This document shows, piece after piece, positions 47,021-58,994 of a DNA stretch of 64,000 nucleotides. The DNA lies in the NCBI GenBank assembly GCA_961205875.1, contig OY540809.1, forward strand, positions 32,686,267 to 32,750,266, in the 5' to 3' direction. A program made the position numbers and the translations under genes. The stretch is from Sialis fuliginosa (taxonomy: Eukaryota; Arthropoda; Insecta; Megaloptera; Sialidae). The notes under the pieces were generated by a model. The model did no database searches, was not told the origin of the DNA, and was given only the letters and a program-made list of their open reading frames with translations. The first letter of the stretch is position 1. Each line of letters opens with the position of its first letter.

Positions 47021-47275
47021 TGTTAGTGCAACAATGCATCAAGTATTTTGTCGCTGGTTCAATTTTATCACTGCAAGTATTGTTGACAACAAATGTTGTC
47101 TTTTCTCAAATGAGACCAAATGTTATTGTAAACATTTGTATTTAATTCTTCAATTGAAGATATTTTTTATATAAAAAATGCACTGACACAAATGTGTTGT
47201 TTGAATATAAAATTTGTATTGTATTATTTTTGTTTTTCAAAGCAAACTTACATTTTTTTCTTTTTTCCAAGGCTA
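47021..47275 (-). repeat. BEL 3' LTR, truncated by the foldback element
   Basis: Matches 55394-55657 in the same orientation. The first ~30 bp of the LTR on the minus strand (TGTTGGAAACATTGTTCC and onward) are missing; the match stops at AGCCTTGG, next to the foldback boundary at 47276. Confidence 0.92.
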
Positions 47276-49653
47276 TTTGGTAAAAATTGTCTTATTAATA
47301 TGAAAATTCATACAAATCATAAGTGTGGTGTTGTTTCAAAGCCCAAAGAGTAAAAACTTTGTGCGTGCATCGATAGCGGGTGTACAACCCTTGGAGTGGT
47401 GAAAAATGGAAAGGGACAATTTCAAGTATTGAAAAAAAAGTTTAAAAACTGTTTATTCCAAGATAATGATAAAATTCACATTAATTTTTATACGTAGAAC
47501 TTATTTGAACCCTAAAGGTATAAACTATTTTTTTAAATCAATATTTAATTCTATTTACCATCTGTTATCATCCCCTAAATTTAGGTTATTAGAAATATAG
47601 GAAAAAATGAAAGAAATTTTAAAAATCTTCAAGGGTTGTTAGAAATAATCACAATAAATATAAATTTACAATTTCAATAAAATCCAGTACTTTTCAACCA
47701 CTTTTCTACCCTTTAATATTCAACCCCCTGTGTATTACAATTCTTTGGAACAACGTAGGTAAAGATACATTTTTGAAATGTACAAAATAGGTAGTAAACT
47801 GTATATACAACAGTACTGTATTTAAAAAACACAAATAAATTATAAGGGTAGGCTTCAACCCTTAAATACTAAACCGCCCCAAATAGTAGGGTAGAATATT
47901 AAATTTAAGTGTGATTTTACAAGAAATCAATTAATGCTCTTATTTGAAGATTTTTGTGAAAATTTTGTGCACCACAATTCACCCCTACGGATGTAACTAC
48001 CCTAAATTAAAAAAATATACACTTTTTTTAAAACATCGTATCTAAAAATTCGGTGGAATTTTTTTGTCATCCTTTTGTAATATAAAAGGCCGACATTTGA
48101 TCTTTCTACACCGTTAAAATTAAAACAATACACTATCAGGAACTACCCTTAAATTCTTATTTCTTAAAAATAAAATAAATTTTATTTCAATTAATATTGA
48201 AAATATAGGTATCTATGGAAATTAATGGACAATTTACGAGTTTGGCTCAAATTAATCCAATCGTTTTGACACGTTTCTGATAATGTATTGTTTTAATTTT
48301 ACCGGTAACGAAAGAACAAATGTCGGCCTTTTATATTACGAAAGGATGAAACAAAAATACCACGGACTGTCTAGATACCATATTTAAAAAAATTTGTATA
48401 TTTTTTTAAATTGAGGGTACCTATGTATATCCGTAGGGGTGAATTGTGGTGCATAAAATTTTCAAAAAAATTGTTAAATAACAGCTTTAATTGATTTTTC
48501 ATAAAATCGCAATTGAATTCAATTTACAACCCTATTATCGGGGGTGATTTAGTTTTTAACGGTTGATGACTACCTTTAAAACTTATTTGTGTTTTTTAAC
48601 ATACAATTCTGTTGTATACACAGTTTACTACACATTTAGTAAATTTTAATGTCTCAGAACGATTGTATTAATTTGAGCCAAACTTATGAAAAACTCGTAA
48701 ATTGTTCATTAATTTCCATAGATACCTATATTTTTAATATTAATTGAAATAAAATTTATTTTATTTTTAAGAAATAAGAATTTACGGGTAGTTCCTGATA
48801 GTGTATGGTTTTAATTTTACCGGTGTAGAAAGATCAAATGTCGGCCTTTTATATTACGAAAGGATGACAAAAAAATTCCACTGAATTTTTAGATACGATG
48901 TTCTAAAAAAAGTGTATATTTTTTTAATTTAGGGTAGTTACATCCGTAGGGGTGAATTGTGGTGCACAAAATTTTCACAAAAATCCTCAAATAAGACCAT
49001 TAATTGATTTCTTATAAATTCACACTTAAATTGAATATTCTACCCTACTATTTGGGGCGGTTTAGTATTTAAGGGTTGATGCCTACCCTTATAATTGATT
49101 TGTGTTTTTTAACATACAGTACCGTTGTATATACCTATTTTGTACATTTCAAAAATGTATCTTTATCTACGTTGTTCGAATGAATTGTAATACACAGGGG
49201 GTTGAATATTAAAGGGTAGAAAAGTGGTTGAAAAGTACTGGATTTTATTGAAATTGTAAATTTATATTTATTGTGATTATTTCTAACAACCCTTGAAGAT
49301 TTTTAAAATTTCTTTCATTTTTTCCTATATTTCTAATAACCTAAATTTAGGGGATGATAACAGATGGTAAATAGAATTAAATATTGATTTAAAAAAATAG
49401 TTTATACCTTTAGGGTTCAAATAAGTTCTACGTATAAAAATTAATGTGAATTTTATCATTCTCTTGGAATAAACAGTTTTTAAACTTTTTTTTCAATACT
49501 TGAAATTGTCCCTTTCCATTTTTCACCCCTCCAAGGGTTGTACACCCGCTATCGATGCACGCACAAAGTTTTTACTCTTTGGGCTTTGAAACAACACCAC
49601 ACTTATTTATGATTTGTATGAATTTTCATATTAATAAGACAATTTTTACCAAA
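47276..49653. mobile_element. Foldback element, ~1-kb inverted arms
   Basis: TTTGGTAAAAATTGTCTTAT at 47276 is repeated in reverse complement ending at 49653. The arms (about 47276-48265 and 48663-49653) are nearly identical over ~990 bp. The ~400-bp centre holds a third, partial and more diverged copy of the inner arm sequence in the right-arm orientation. No ORF is supported. It occupies the junction between the BEL integrase and its 3' LTR. Confidence 0.9.
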
Positions 49654-49799
49654 ACTGTGTTACATTGAAAAAGTGTCCCACTAATTGTGATAAGCAGTGT
49701 ATAATATCATTAACAAAATTATAAAAAAGATTACATAATTTGATTACAAGCACAAAAAAAATTACAAATGTATTAGATGCATGCAGTGAAGACAAATTA

Positions 49800-50070
49800 T
49801 TTTAATTTATGATTCCAGAAATTATGGAAATACTCAGTAATAAGTTACCCACTACTCGTTTTAAATGATGTTTTGCGCTTTTAACACCTGCTTCCCATAA
49901 TCCACCAAATACAGGAGAATAACTAGGTATAAAATGAAATTCAATGCCCATGTTGGCACTTTTATTTTCAATGTAATTACATTGATCCTTTTCTTTAAAT
50001 AATTTGCAATAATCTTTTATAATATTATTCGCCCCTTTAAAAGTAGCTGCATTATCGCAGTATATTTTAG
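49800..50070 (-). pseudogene. pol: BEL integrase, distal catalytic part
   Basis: The minus-strand frame reads IYCDNAATFKGANNIIKDYC (second catalytic Asp), then EFHFIPSYSPVFGGLWEAGV with the catalytic Glu in WEAG, then KSAKHHLKRVVGN. It is split from the proximal part by an AT-dinucleotide tract and decays before ~49800. The expected C-terminal integrase extension is not seen before the foldback element. Confidence 0.82.
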
Positions 50071-50558
50071 ATATATATATTATATATATATATATATATT
50101 CTAGAAATAAACCTTTTTAAAGCGGCCATAAATGTGGCTGTTGTTAAATCAGAAACTAATTCGAGATGGATCGCCTTAGTTACAAAGCAAGTAAAAAGTG
50201 CTACGTAACCTTTTGTTACTATAGCCTTTCTTAATCTGGATTGTTTAATATTAAAATGACCACAAAAATCAATTCCAGTATTCTGAAAAGTTCGAGCTTT
50301 ATTTACTCGATCAAATGGAAGCGAAACCATTAATTGTTCTGCGCATTTGGTCTTGAATCTAAAGCACACAATACATTTATGTAAACTTTTTTTTACTTCT
50401 CTGAGTCCGTTAATGATCCAGAATTTTTGATTTAAATTAGATAAAACTTGTTTTTGACCAGCATGTAATAATAGTACATGTTGATTTTTACTTCCATGTT
50501 CTGAAAGAAATGGAAGTATTGTAATACCATCGAAAAATCGTGTCCGAGAAAATGACAA
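50067..50558 (-). pseudogene. pol: BEL integrase, proximal part
   Basis: Contains the H2C2 zinc-binding region (LLLHAGQKQV...HKCIVCFRFK) and the first catalytic Asp in NTGIDFCGHF, then HLELVSDLTTATFMAALKRF. It then runs into (AT)n, which encodes a spurious IYIYIYNIYI tail. The first ~25 residues of this open frame belong to the insertion at 50490-51237, not to BEL. Confidence 0.85.
50071..50100. repeat. (AT)n microsatellite in the BEL integrase
   Basis: Thirty bases of nearly pure AT dinucleotide replace the few codons between the first and second catalytic Asp segments. Confidence 0.9.
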
Positions 50559-51237
50559 ATTCTGATTGTACTAACTTCAAAATTTAAAGAAAAGTTAATT
50601 TCCGCATGGCGGCTGTGCGTGTGTCTGTGTGTCTGTGCGGATGTAGAATTTTCTTTCGTTCACGATAACTACTGTAAAAATGCACCGATCTGAATTATTT
50701 TTGGGGAAAATGTTTGTCTCAGTGAGTACTCCAGACCTATTGATTTTGGTGCTAATCGGATTAGGGGTTTTGGAAATATTCGAAATGTTGTAACTTTTTT
50801 CGTCTAAAAAGTGAATATTGCGAGTATTATCTCACTAATTTTGATAAGATTTGGTACATTTGCAGTTCAATTGAATCTAAGGGACATTTATTATTTGTAC
50901 GTGCCCAAACAGCCATTAAAGGGGTGAAAAACACACTTAAAATTTGAATTTTAAATACTAATATGTCATTAATTCATGTTTCCTTGGAAACAAATGCAAC
51001 TAAATTCAAATGTGATTCAAATTGTCAAATTAGTTTTTCTACGAATGTGAATTATGTTTTTGACATTAGAAAACTAATATTTATATACAAATGGCGAAAA
51101 GAGCTGTAACCGTCGTAAGTATATATGTTTTTTATGTATTACGAAATTTATATTCATAGTAGTAGGTTATATAAATAAAATATTTAAAAAAATGTATATT
51201 TAAAAATTATTTAAAAAGATAGAAAGAACATGGAAGT
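50490..51237. mobile_element. ~748-bp non-autonomous insertion within BEL pol
   Basis: Bounded by ACTTCCATGTTCT at 50490 and AGAACATGGAAGT ending at 51237, a 13-bp inverted repeat. It separates the BEL segment ending ITDLIIKY from the one starting with QHVLLLHAG, which should be adjacent. The interior has no coding sequence; it includes a CTGTGCGTGTGTCTGTGTG segment. No clear target duplication was seen, so the ends are approximate. Confidence 0.6.
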
Positions 51238-51252
51238 CATGTATGGTTCTCC

Positions 51253-51588
51253 TTACCGATATTTAATAATTAAATCAGTTATGTGATTATTTTTAGGCAA
51301 AATCATAGGATGCTTTTGTGCAAATGATATGGTAGCATTATGCAGTCTGCCACCCACGCGCAAAATGCCTTCACTATTCAAAAAGGGATGTAAATATATT
51401 AAATTTCTATCAATTTCTTTTTTATTATTTAAAGAATTAATTTCTCTTATAAAATTTGTATTTTGAACATATTTAATAATAATTTTTAAAGAATTATTTA
51501 TTTCAGTTGGAGATAAATTTCCTGAAATTTTTATTTTATTTTTAGTATTATTTATAAAGCGTAAAATATAAGCCATAATACGTTGCAT
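51253..51588 (-). pseudogene. pol: BEL Pol segment after the frameshift
   Basis: Continues the polyprotein in a shifted frame: MQRIMAYILRFINN, then HPFLNSEGILRVGGRLHNATISFAQKHPMILPKNNHITDLI, the conserved linker before the integrase zinc finger. The open frame ends where the ~748-bp insertion starts. Confidence 0.87.
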
Positions 51589-54500
51589 TTTCGTAATGCT
51601 AGAAAATTTACTAAAAAATGGTAATTGGCTAACAGTGTTTGATTCAACACCGTGTGTTTAATCTCAGGCAAATCATCAGAAATTAATATATTAAAATTTT
51701 TATTATGTTCATAATTTATGTCAGATAAATATGAAGGACTGTGCCACCATAGTATATTATCATGTATATCTTGAGGTTCGATACCTCTTGACATTAAATC
51801 TGCGGGATTGACTTGAGTGTTAACATATAACCACTCAAATTGCGAAGTTAAATTTTGTATTTGTATTACCCTATTGGCTACATAAGGATTTAAATTTAAT
51901 GGATTTGTTTTTATCCATGACAGTGCTATTTTCGAATCTGAATATAAATAAATATTATTTATTTTAGACTTTAATAACGTATATACTTTATCAATTAGTT
52001 TTGACATTAAGAGTGCACTATTGAGTTCAAGTTTTGGGATAATTAATTTATTATTTATTGGCACGCCTCGCGATTTTGAACAATATAAGTTGATATCAAC
52101 ATTATTTGAATGCAATACTCGCAAATAAACATAACAGCCATAAGCAACTTGCGATGAGTCACAAAAACCAATTAATTCAATTGAATTAGCTTTAAAAGTA
52201 TTTAAATTCCTTTTTATTATAACAGGTTTCATATTAACGAGATTTTTAGCAAAATTTTGCCATAAAATTAACAAATTTTCAGGTAACCTTTCATCCCAAG
52301 ATAATTTTTCTAACCATAGTTTTTGAATTATTAACTTAGCTGTGATAAGAATACCTCCGCAAAGACCTAACGGATCGTAAAATTTACAAACAAAACTAAG
52401 TACTTCGCGTTTTGTCCAATTATCCTTTAAAGTTGTTATAGGACATGACATTTTAAAACTATCTGATCTAACATCATAGGATAAACCTAAGGTTTTTACA
52501 ATAGTGTTGTCTTTATTCATATAAATTTCTTCGAAATGTTGATTTTCTTTAGGAATATTTTTTAACAATTCTGGGTGGTTTGAACACCATTTATGCAATT
52601 CAAAACTACCTTTTTTCAAAATTTTTATAAGTTGATTTCTCAATTCAACTGTTTTTTGTAAAGTATCTGAACCAGAAATTATATCATCAACGTAAGTATT
52701 ATTATATAGCGCATTTGCTGCTAATGGAAAATTTAATTTTTCCTGATTGGCTAGTTCTATAAGACATCTAGTAGCTAAAAAAGGCGAACTTTTAAGTCCA
52801 TACGTGACCGTTGATAACTGAATACATTGTATATCATCATGAGTATTTTCCCTCCATAGTATATTTTGAAGTTGCCTATGTGAAGGATGTATTAAAATTT
52901 GTCTGTACATCTGTTTGATGTCAGTTAAAAGTATAAATTTATATGTTCTAAAAAGAATTAATATATCGAACAGTTCTTTCTGAACAACAGAACCATTAGC
53001 TAAATAATCATTTAAAGACACTTTATTTTTTGAGCGCATGCTTCCATCAAAAACTACCCTCAATTTTGTAGTTCTTTTATCTTCGCGAATTACTGGGTGA
53101 TGCGCAAGAAAATATACTTGGTCATTGATTAAGTCATAATTTTTTAAATTATAATATTTAGCATGACCTAACCTTAAGTATTCATTAATAAAATTTGAGT
53201 ACTGCTCAAATAATAATGGGTTTGATAGAAATCTTTTTTCTAAATTATGGAATCGTTTTATGGCTACTGAAAAGGAATTTCCTAAATTTAATTGTGATTT
53301 TAATGGAAGTTTTACTTGAAACCTATTATTGATTTGTTCTACAGAATTTTGAAAATTTTGTTCACAAGCTTCCTGTTCACTAGTGAACTCTTTATACGTT
53401 TCTGGAACCTTTTCAGTTTCCCAAAAGCGATTTAAAATGGTTTCTAATTTGTCATTCTCTGTAATTGAATGCATTGAAATAGATTCAAAATGGTTATTAT
53501 TAGCATAATCTTTTTGTGAATCGCTAGGTATTGAGCCACTGACTATGAAACCAAATTGTGTATTTTGTAATATTAAATTATTTATACCTAATTTAATATA
53601 ACCAGTTAATAAACTTTGAAACAGTATGTCTGCTCCTAATAATAAAGAAATGTTTTCTGGTATATTAAAACTGTCATCAGCCATTGTGACATTTTTTGGT
53701 ATATTCATTTTTGAAATATCAAAATAACATTGAGGTAAATTAGACGTTATCTTTTTTACTACAGCGCAGTTATTGACACTGATTTTAAAATCGGAAACCA
53801 ATGAATGTATTTCCAAATTTACTGACCTTGTTATTTTGGTATTTGTATCTGAAATTCCTATAACATTTAAATTATCATCAAATGATCGAATATTTAATTG
53901 TTTAACTAAACTGTCAACGATAAATGATGTTTGGCTGCCACTATCCAACAAAGCCTTTACGACAATTGTCTTATTAGGGCCTACTAATTTGACTTTAGTT
54001 GTAGGAAGCAACACATTATTATAAATATTTTTGTTTGACATAAAAGTCAACTGGTGCGTTGAAACAACATCTGTTTCATTATTTGATGAAACGTCACCAT
54101 TATGTAATAAATAATTCTGTTCTTGTTTGCATATTGGGCATTTAAATGTAAATGAACATTTTCCTGGGTGATTATTTAAACAAAGTTGACAGATATTTCC
54201 TTTTTTGACAAATGCAACACGATCACAAACTGAAATTGCTTTAAATTTTGAACAATTAAAGAGTTTGTGTCCAGGAAAATTACAAAATAAACATTTAGAT
54301 TTATATTTATGTTTTTCATTATTAGTAGCTAAATTAGATACTTTTTGTTTTTCTTTATTTATTTTTACTAAAGGTTCAGTAGCTGACTCTAATGCAGTCG
54401 CTCTGCTTTCTAAGAAATTTATTAAATCACCTAGTTTTGGCAGCTCTGTGGAACATTTGTCCAGCTGATATGCTCTATTCGTATATTGATCAAGTTTTCT

Positions 54501-55265
54501 GCACAAAATGCATACAAGTATTGAGTCCCAAAACTCAATAGGTTGTTTTAAATTTTTTAAAGCACTAATTTGTTGCTTTATTTTAGAAACAAATTCTCTT
54601 AAATTTGATGCACTTCCATTATGCAAAGCTGGAGTGTCCAATATTAAATATATATGAGAATTGACTAATAATGTTATATTGTCAAATCTTTTATTTAAAA
54701 TTTCTAGTGATTCATCATATGATTCATTCACCAGAGGTAAATTATTAATCAAAGCAAGTGCTTCGCCACGTAAAAATTTACGTAAATAAAATAATTTTTG
54801 AACGTCAGATAATTTAGAATTGTTATGAATAACTGCTGTAAACATATCTTTAAATGGCTTAAATAAATTTATTTCTTTACCATCATAATATGGTATGTCT
54901 ATATTAGGCAATTTAGTATTTGATGTATTATTTACCGTATTAGAAGAACTATCTGGCTTAATGCCGTCATTAAAAGAATTTGTTTTATTTATCTTTTTAA
55001 AATTAGCACTAATTTTCACCAAAATGTCCAAATATTTATCTTCTACCAAATCCACATCTTCACAATCATTTTCATCGAAGCTTAGTATTTCAACTTGAAT
55101 ATCTTGATATTTATTAAACAGTTCTTTCACCATATCTCTTCGTATGATGAATTCTTCTATCAAGTCTTCATTAACTTCGCAATTTTCATTGACAAACGTT
55201 TCTATTCTTGATATTCTTGTCTTGATTTGCGTCCTTTTGGATTTGAGTTTTTTAATTTCTGCCAT
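51552..55265 (-). pseudogene. gag-pol: BEL/Pao Gag-Pol polyprotein, one frameshift from complete through RNase H
   Basis: A 1,237-codon frame. Residues 1-110 are a charged N-terminal region. The Gag-like DUF1759 region follows (~130-300, IDIPYYDGKEINLFKPFKDM). CX2CX4HX4C zinc knuckles lie near 324-340 and 360-400. An aspartic protease (DSGSQTSF) has its Asp at ~441. The RT domain has FILLTDIKQMYRQI and YVDD at 858-861. Next come the Pao-type A17-associated region, and RNase H with GFCDSSQ (~1030) and LYSDSKIALSWI. A one-base loss in the T-run near 51613-51618 shifts the frame, and the protein continues in the next frame at 51588. Apart from this, the ~48-residue tail is out of frame and the rest looks well preserved. 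Confidence 0.93.
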
Positions 55266-55373
55266 AATGATAAATTTATTTACTGTTAAAGTTCAACACA
55301 GTTATTCACTTGACGTCTTATTGTTCAGTTCGTTGAATCGAAGGACCTTATTTTTTCTTCCTTGCAGCGATAT

Positions 55374-55391
55374 CCTGCTCGAATGTGACCA
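55374..55391 (-). other. BEL primer binding site
   Basis: The minus strand reads TGGTCACATTCGAGCAGG two bases after the LTR end (ACTAACA). It has the TGG start needed to pair with a tRNA CCA end. I do not assign the tRNA. Confidence 0.65.
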
Positions 55392-55393
55392 AA

Positions 55394-55689
55394 TGTTAGT
55401 GCAAATGCATCAACACTGTATTCAAGTATTTTGTCGCTGGTTCAATTTTATCACTGCAAGTATTGTTGACAACAAATGTTGTCTTTTCTCAAATGAGACC
55501 AAATGCTATTGTAAACATTTGTATTTAATTCTTCAATTGAAGATATTTTTTATATAAAAAATGCACTGACACAAATGTGTTGTTTGAATATAAAATTTTT
55601 ATTGTATTATTTTTGTTTTTCAAAGCAAACTTACATTATTTTATTTTTTCCAAGGCTACTTTGCTGCTGTTGGAACAATGTTTCCAACA
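55394..55689 (-). repeat. BEL 5' LTR, complete (296 bp)
   Basis: On the minus strand it begins TGTTGGAAACATTG and ends GCACTAACA. The first 20 bases form a small hairpin (TTGGAAACATTGTTCCAA). It agrees with the 3' LTR except for an 8-10-bp length difference near 55405-55420 and scattered substitutions. Confidence 0.93.
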
Positions 55690-55694
55690 GGTAC

Positions 55695-56028
55695 TGAACT
55701 CCATTATCGCATATAATGTATTCAGGTACTCCAAACATCATGAAAACTTCGCGAAAAGAAGTGTAAACTTGCTAAAGCAATCTGTGACGACTAAGATATA
55801 ACAGTGACCCTTCGTGGATCTGGGTAAAGGTCCCATGATGTCGGTGCAAATGGTTCGCCACGGTTGTGTTATGGTATGCCGTTGACCCATCAGTCCTGGT
55901 TGTGCTCTCTGCTCAACCTTGTGCTGAATACAAGTGCGACATCCACGAACATACCTCGTGACATCAGCTCGCATTTTCGGCCAGTAGTACTGTTGAGCCA
56001 GTCGTGTGAATGTTTTGTATATACCCAT
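55695..56028 (-). pseudogene. pol: Gypsy integrase N-terminal part
   Basis: MGIYKTFTRLAQQYYWPKMRADVTRYVRGCRTCIQHK is the H2C2 region and CTDIMGPLPRS carries the first catalytic Asp. After FSKFTLLF a small deletion shifts the frame to EVFMMFGVPEYIICDNG (second Asp). The sequence then stops at the BEL junction and resumes at 47015. Confidence 0.87.
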
Positions 56029-56788
56029 GTGTCCAGAAGTTGGTGCGTCGTGACTGTCTCACTTGGGAACGAAACTCTTTCGGCACGACCATTCTCCACG
56101 AACTGCTTGCCTCATTGTCTATTGATGCGACATGTTTAAAAAGTACGCCATCTTCGACATCTTTCATCGACAACGGCGTTTTCTGAAGTTTGTCCATTGT
56201 TCTGAGATACCACTTGTCCTTGACATCAGCGGGTATCTCCAGAAATTCAACGTTAACAGACCTTGATAAAGCATCCGGTACCACGTTGTCCTTGCCCTTT
56301 CGATGAATGATGTCGAACGTATATTGCTGGAGACGAACTGCCCACCGAGCTAATCTTCCTGTTGGGTCTTTTAACTTATGAAGCCAAATGAGAGAGTGGT
56401 GGTCAGTGATCACCGTAAACATGGAGCCTTCCAAATATGGCCTAAACTTCTCCACAGCCCATATCACTGCCAAGCATTCTCTCTCGGTGGTGGAATAATT
56501 ACGTTCGGCTCGATTGAGGGATCGGCTTGCGTAGCAAATAACGTGTTCGCCGTCTGCATGGTGTTGTGTCAATACAGCACCGATGCCATATCCACTGGCG
56601 TCGGTCTGCACCACGAATGGTATGTCATAATCAGGGCAGGTCAAAATTGGTGCTGCTACCAGTGCTTCCTTCACCTTGTGGAATGACGCCTCACACTCGG
56701 GGGACCACATCCACTTCTTATTCTTCTTCAGAAGATCGGTCATCGGAGCGATAATAGAAGAAAAGTTCGGTATGAATCTTCTAACCAC
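55964..56788 (-). pseudogene. pol: Gypsy RT thumb and RNase H
   Basis: Starts with RRFIPNFSSIIAPMTDLLKK. It contains QTDASGYGIGAVLTQ, NYSTTERECLAVIWAVEKFRPYLEG and TDHHSLIWL of RNase H, and VVPDALSR. It is one frame off from the RT segment (overlap 56740-56788), and another shift near 56000 leads into the integrase segment. Confidence 0.9.
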
Positions 56789-58212
56789 GAAGCCATTCCT
56801 ATGATCCTCCGGACTTCCGAAATATTGCTTGGAGATTTAATGTCCAAAATGGCAGCCACTTTATCGGGATCCACATGTAGACTCTGCCGATTAACAATGT
56901 ACCCTAGGTAACGGAGTTCCGATCGACAGATCATACATTTGTCCTTACTCAATGACAAGCCTGCGTTTATAAGACGTTGGAACATCTCTTCTAGGACCTT
57001 GAGATGTTCTTCGAATGTAGGTGTCACCACAATTATATCGTCAAGATATACAAATACGTATGACTCTAGTTCGGGACCCAAGACGGTATCAATCAGTAGC
57101 CGGGGCGTTGTGAAGCCCGAATGGCATCCGACGTCTGGTACTGTGAATGCCGTTTTGTCCCTACTTGCTTCTGCTACAGGTATTTGCCAATACGCAGATT
57201 TTAAATCTAGCGAAGATAGAAATTGTGCGTTCCTCAATTTATCTAGGATGGCACTGATGTATGGCAGAGGATAAACATCTCGCCGTGTAACACTGTTCAA
57301 TTTTCTGTAATCGACACAGAAACGATAACCGCCGTCCTTCTTCTTTACCAACAAGATTGGTGACGACCACGCGCTTGTTGAAGGTTCTACGATGCCATTC
57401 TCTAGCATCTGCTGTAGTTCTAAATCGATTTGTTGCTGGATCTTCGGTGATACAGGATAATATCTTTGTTTTATCGGAGATGAACTAACAACGATGGTAT
57501 GCTCTACCAGTGACGTACATCCTAATTTGTTGGACACTTGTGGAAAATAAGTCTCCAGTAACGTGTTCAATCTAGCTTGATCAGGTGGGTCTAGATCTGT
57601 TGGTTCTTGGCATCTTGGAGGAATATCGACCACGTCTACGTATTCGTCCGCTAGGAAACATACCCCTCTACGCACGTCCGGTACGATCCCCATTGTACGC
57701 CAAAAGTCTAACCCAAGAAGCAATGTTGGTTTGAGATTTGGAACAACCAAGATATCTATAAGCTTCGTCTGACGTTGAACGGTAATTGGAGTCTGTACTA
57801 CCCCAATACTCTGTACTTGCTCTCCAGTCGCGACTGTGCAATTGGAAAGACAACTTCGATCGATGCACAGGCCAAGACCTTCAAGAATGGACCATCCTTT
57901 CTTGTTCACAATTGACCGTGATGCACCTGAGTCAAGAAGTCCATACATACTTCGACCAAGTACGTTGATCTTGAGGTAAGGTCTATCATCGCCATCCACT
58001 TGAGATAACAATAAGTCGATTTTAGTCTTCGTTGCAGATGTTTGTCTCTCAGCCGATTTGTGGGAAGATTTTGAGGTCATCATACGGCTGTCTAATGACC
58101 CGTATTGTCGTTTTTTGCTGAAGTAGTACGACTCTTGCAGCGAGGACAGGAACCCTTCACGACTTTCTTCTTTCCACAGCCGTAACAGAACATCGACCGC
58201 GGAGACTGACAA
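56740..58212 (-). pseudogene. pol: Gypsy protease and reverse transcriptase
   Basis: The protease motif GLLDSGASRSIV is followed by RT: YPVSPKIQQQIDLELQQML, SSPILLVKKKDGGYRFCVDYRKLN, SSLDLKSAYWQIPV and the catalytic YLDDIIV. Between FTVP and LIDTVLGPEL a stretch is damaged: the MPFGLHNAPAT segment is there but out of frame and shortened. RT is therefore not functional. The 5' end overlaps gag by ~120 bp in a different frame. Confidence 0.9.
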
Positions 58213-58994
58213 TTTTTAAATGCATGGCCAGATTTTTGACAGTTCCAGCATGCCTTGGACGATGGATTGTCAGCAACGGCGTTGACTGCATATGACTTCC
58301 CTCGACTGGTACGATGGTAAGCCAGGTCAGGTTCCAAGAAACTACCTGAGGTGCTTGGCGTTCGGAACGACTCTACGGAGGATTTGGTTCGTTCCAAGCG
58401 TCGTCCATATGACAGCAACTCGTCGATGGTGTTGACCGTCACCAGGCATAATCTCTCCTGGTAGAATGGGGAGATATTCTGCATTAGAATCTTAAGTTTG
58501 GCAGATTCTGTAACATTTTCGCTCAACCTAGCGAATAAGTTGACCATTACGGCGATGTATATGCCTATGGGCTCGTCCGGTTCTTGGGTCCTCTGCTTGA
58601 TTTCGATCCACAAGCGGTCATCGTAATCAAAGGGCTGGAATTGCTCCTTTAGCTTCTGTCGAAGTCCCGCCCACGAACGGATGTTGTGACGCACTGCTCG
58701 AAACCAGACCAATGCAGAGCCCGTAAACAGATCTACGGCTGAACTCCACAGTTGCACATCATCGACATTACGCGCGACTTTTAATTCGTCGACACGTTCA
58801 AGAAACGCGCACACACTAATGCTACTAGAATCACCACTGAACTTCAAGTCCCACTTTGACACTGGCACAGATTTACAATATTGATTATGTCTAAGTTTAA
58901 CATCTAATTCTATTGGATCTAGATCCAGGATGGTCGTGTTATGAGCGTCATTACTGGCGGGGTTATTCAAATTTATGTGAGTTACATTTAACAC
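58092..58994 (-). pseudogene. gag: Gypsy Gag, main part
   Basis: The Retrotrans_gag core (TGSALVWFRAVRHNIRSW, LRQKLKEQFQPFDYDDRLW) is followed by a CX2CX4HX4C knuckle CWNCQKSGHAFKNC and a second cysteine cluster CYGCGKKKVVKGSCPRC. Its start is out of frame with the N-terminal part at 58988-59335; one indel near 58990 separates them. Confidence 0.88.

Larger units (their letters stand above)
47021..55689 (-). mobile_element. BEL/Pao LTR retrotransposon inserted in the gypsy integrase
   Basis: The minus strand begins TGTTGGAAAC at 55689 and ends ACTAACA at 47021. It is flanked by the 5-bp target duplication GGTAC (plus strand) at 47016-47020 and 55690-55694. Removing the element and one duplication rejoins the gypsy integrase in frame. 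The interior carries a primer site and a BEL polyprotein with one frameshift, a ~0.75-kb insertion and an AT-tract. A foldback element lies at the 3' end and removes part of the 3' LTR and the polypurine region. Confidence 0.95.

Noticed and set aside
55144..55557. 137-codon plus-strand ORF across the BEL 5' region
   Set aside because: It runs antisense to gag and through the LTR, with no supporting features.
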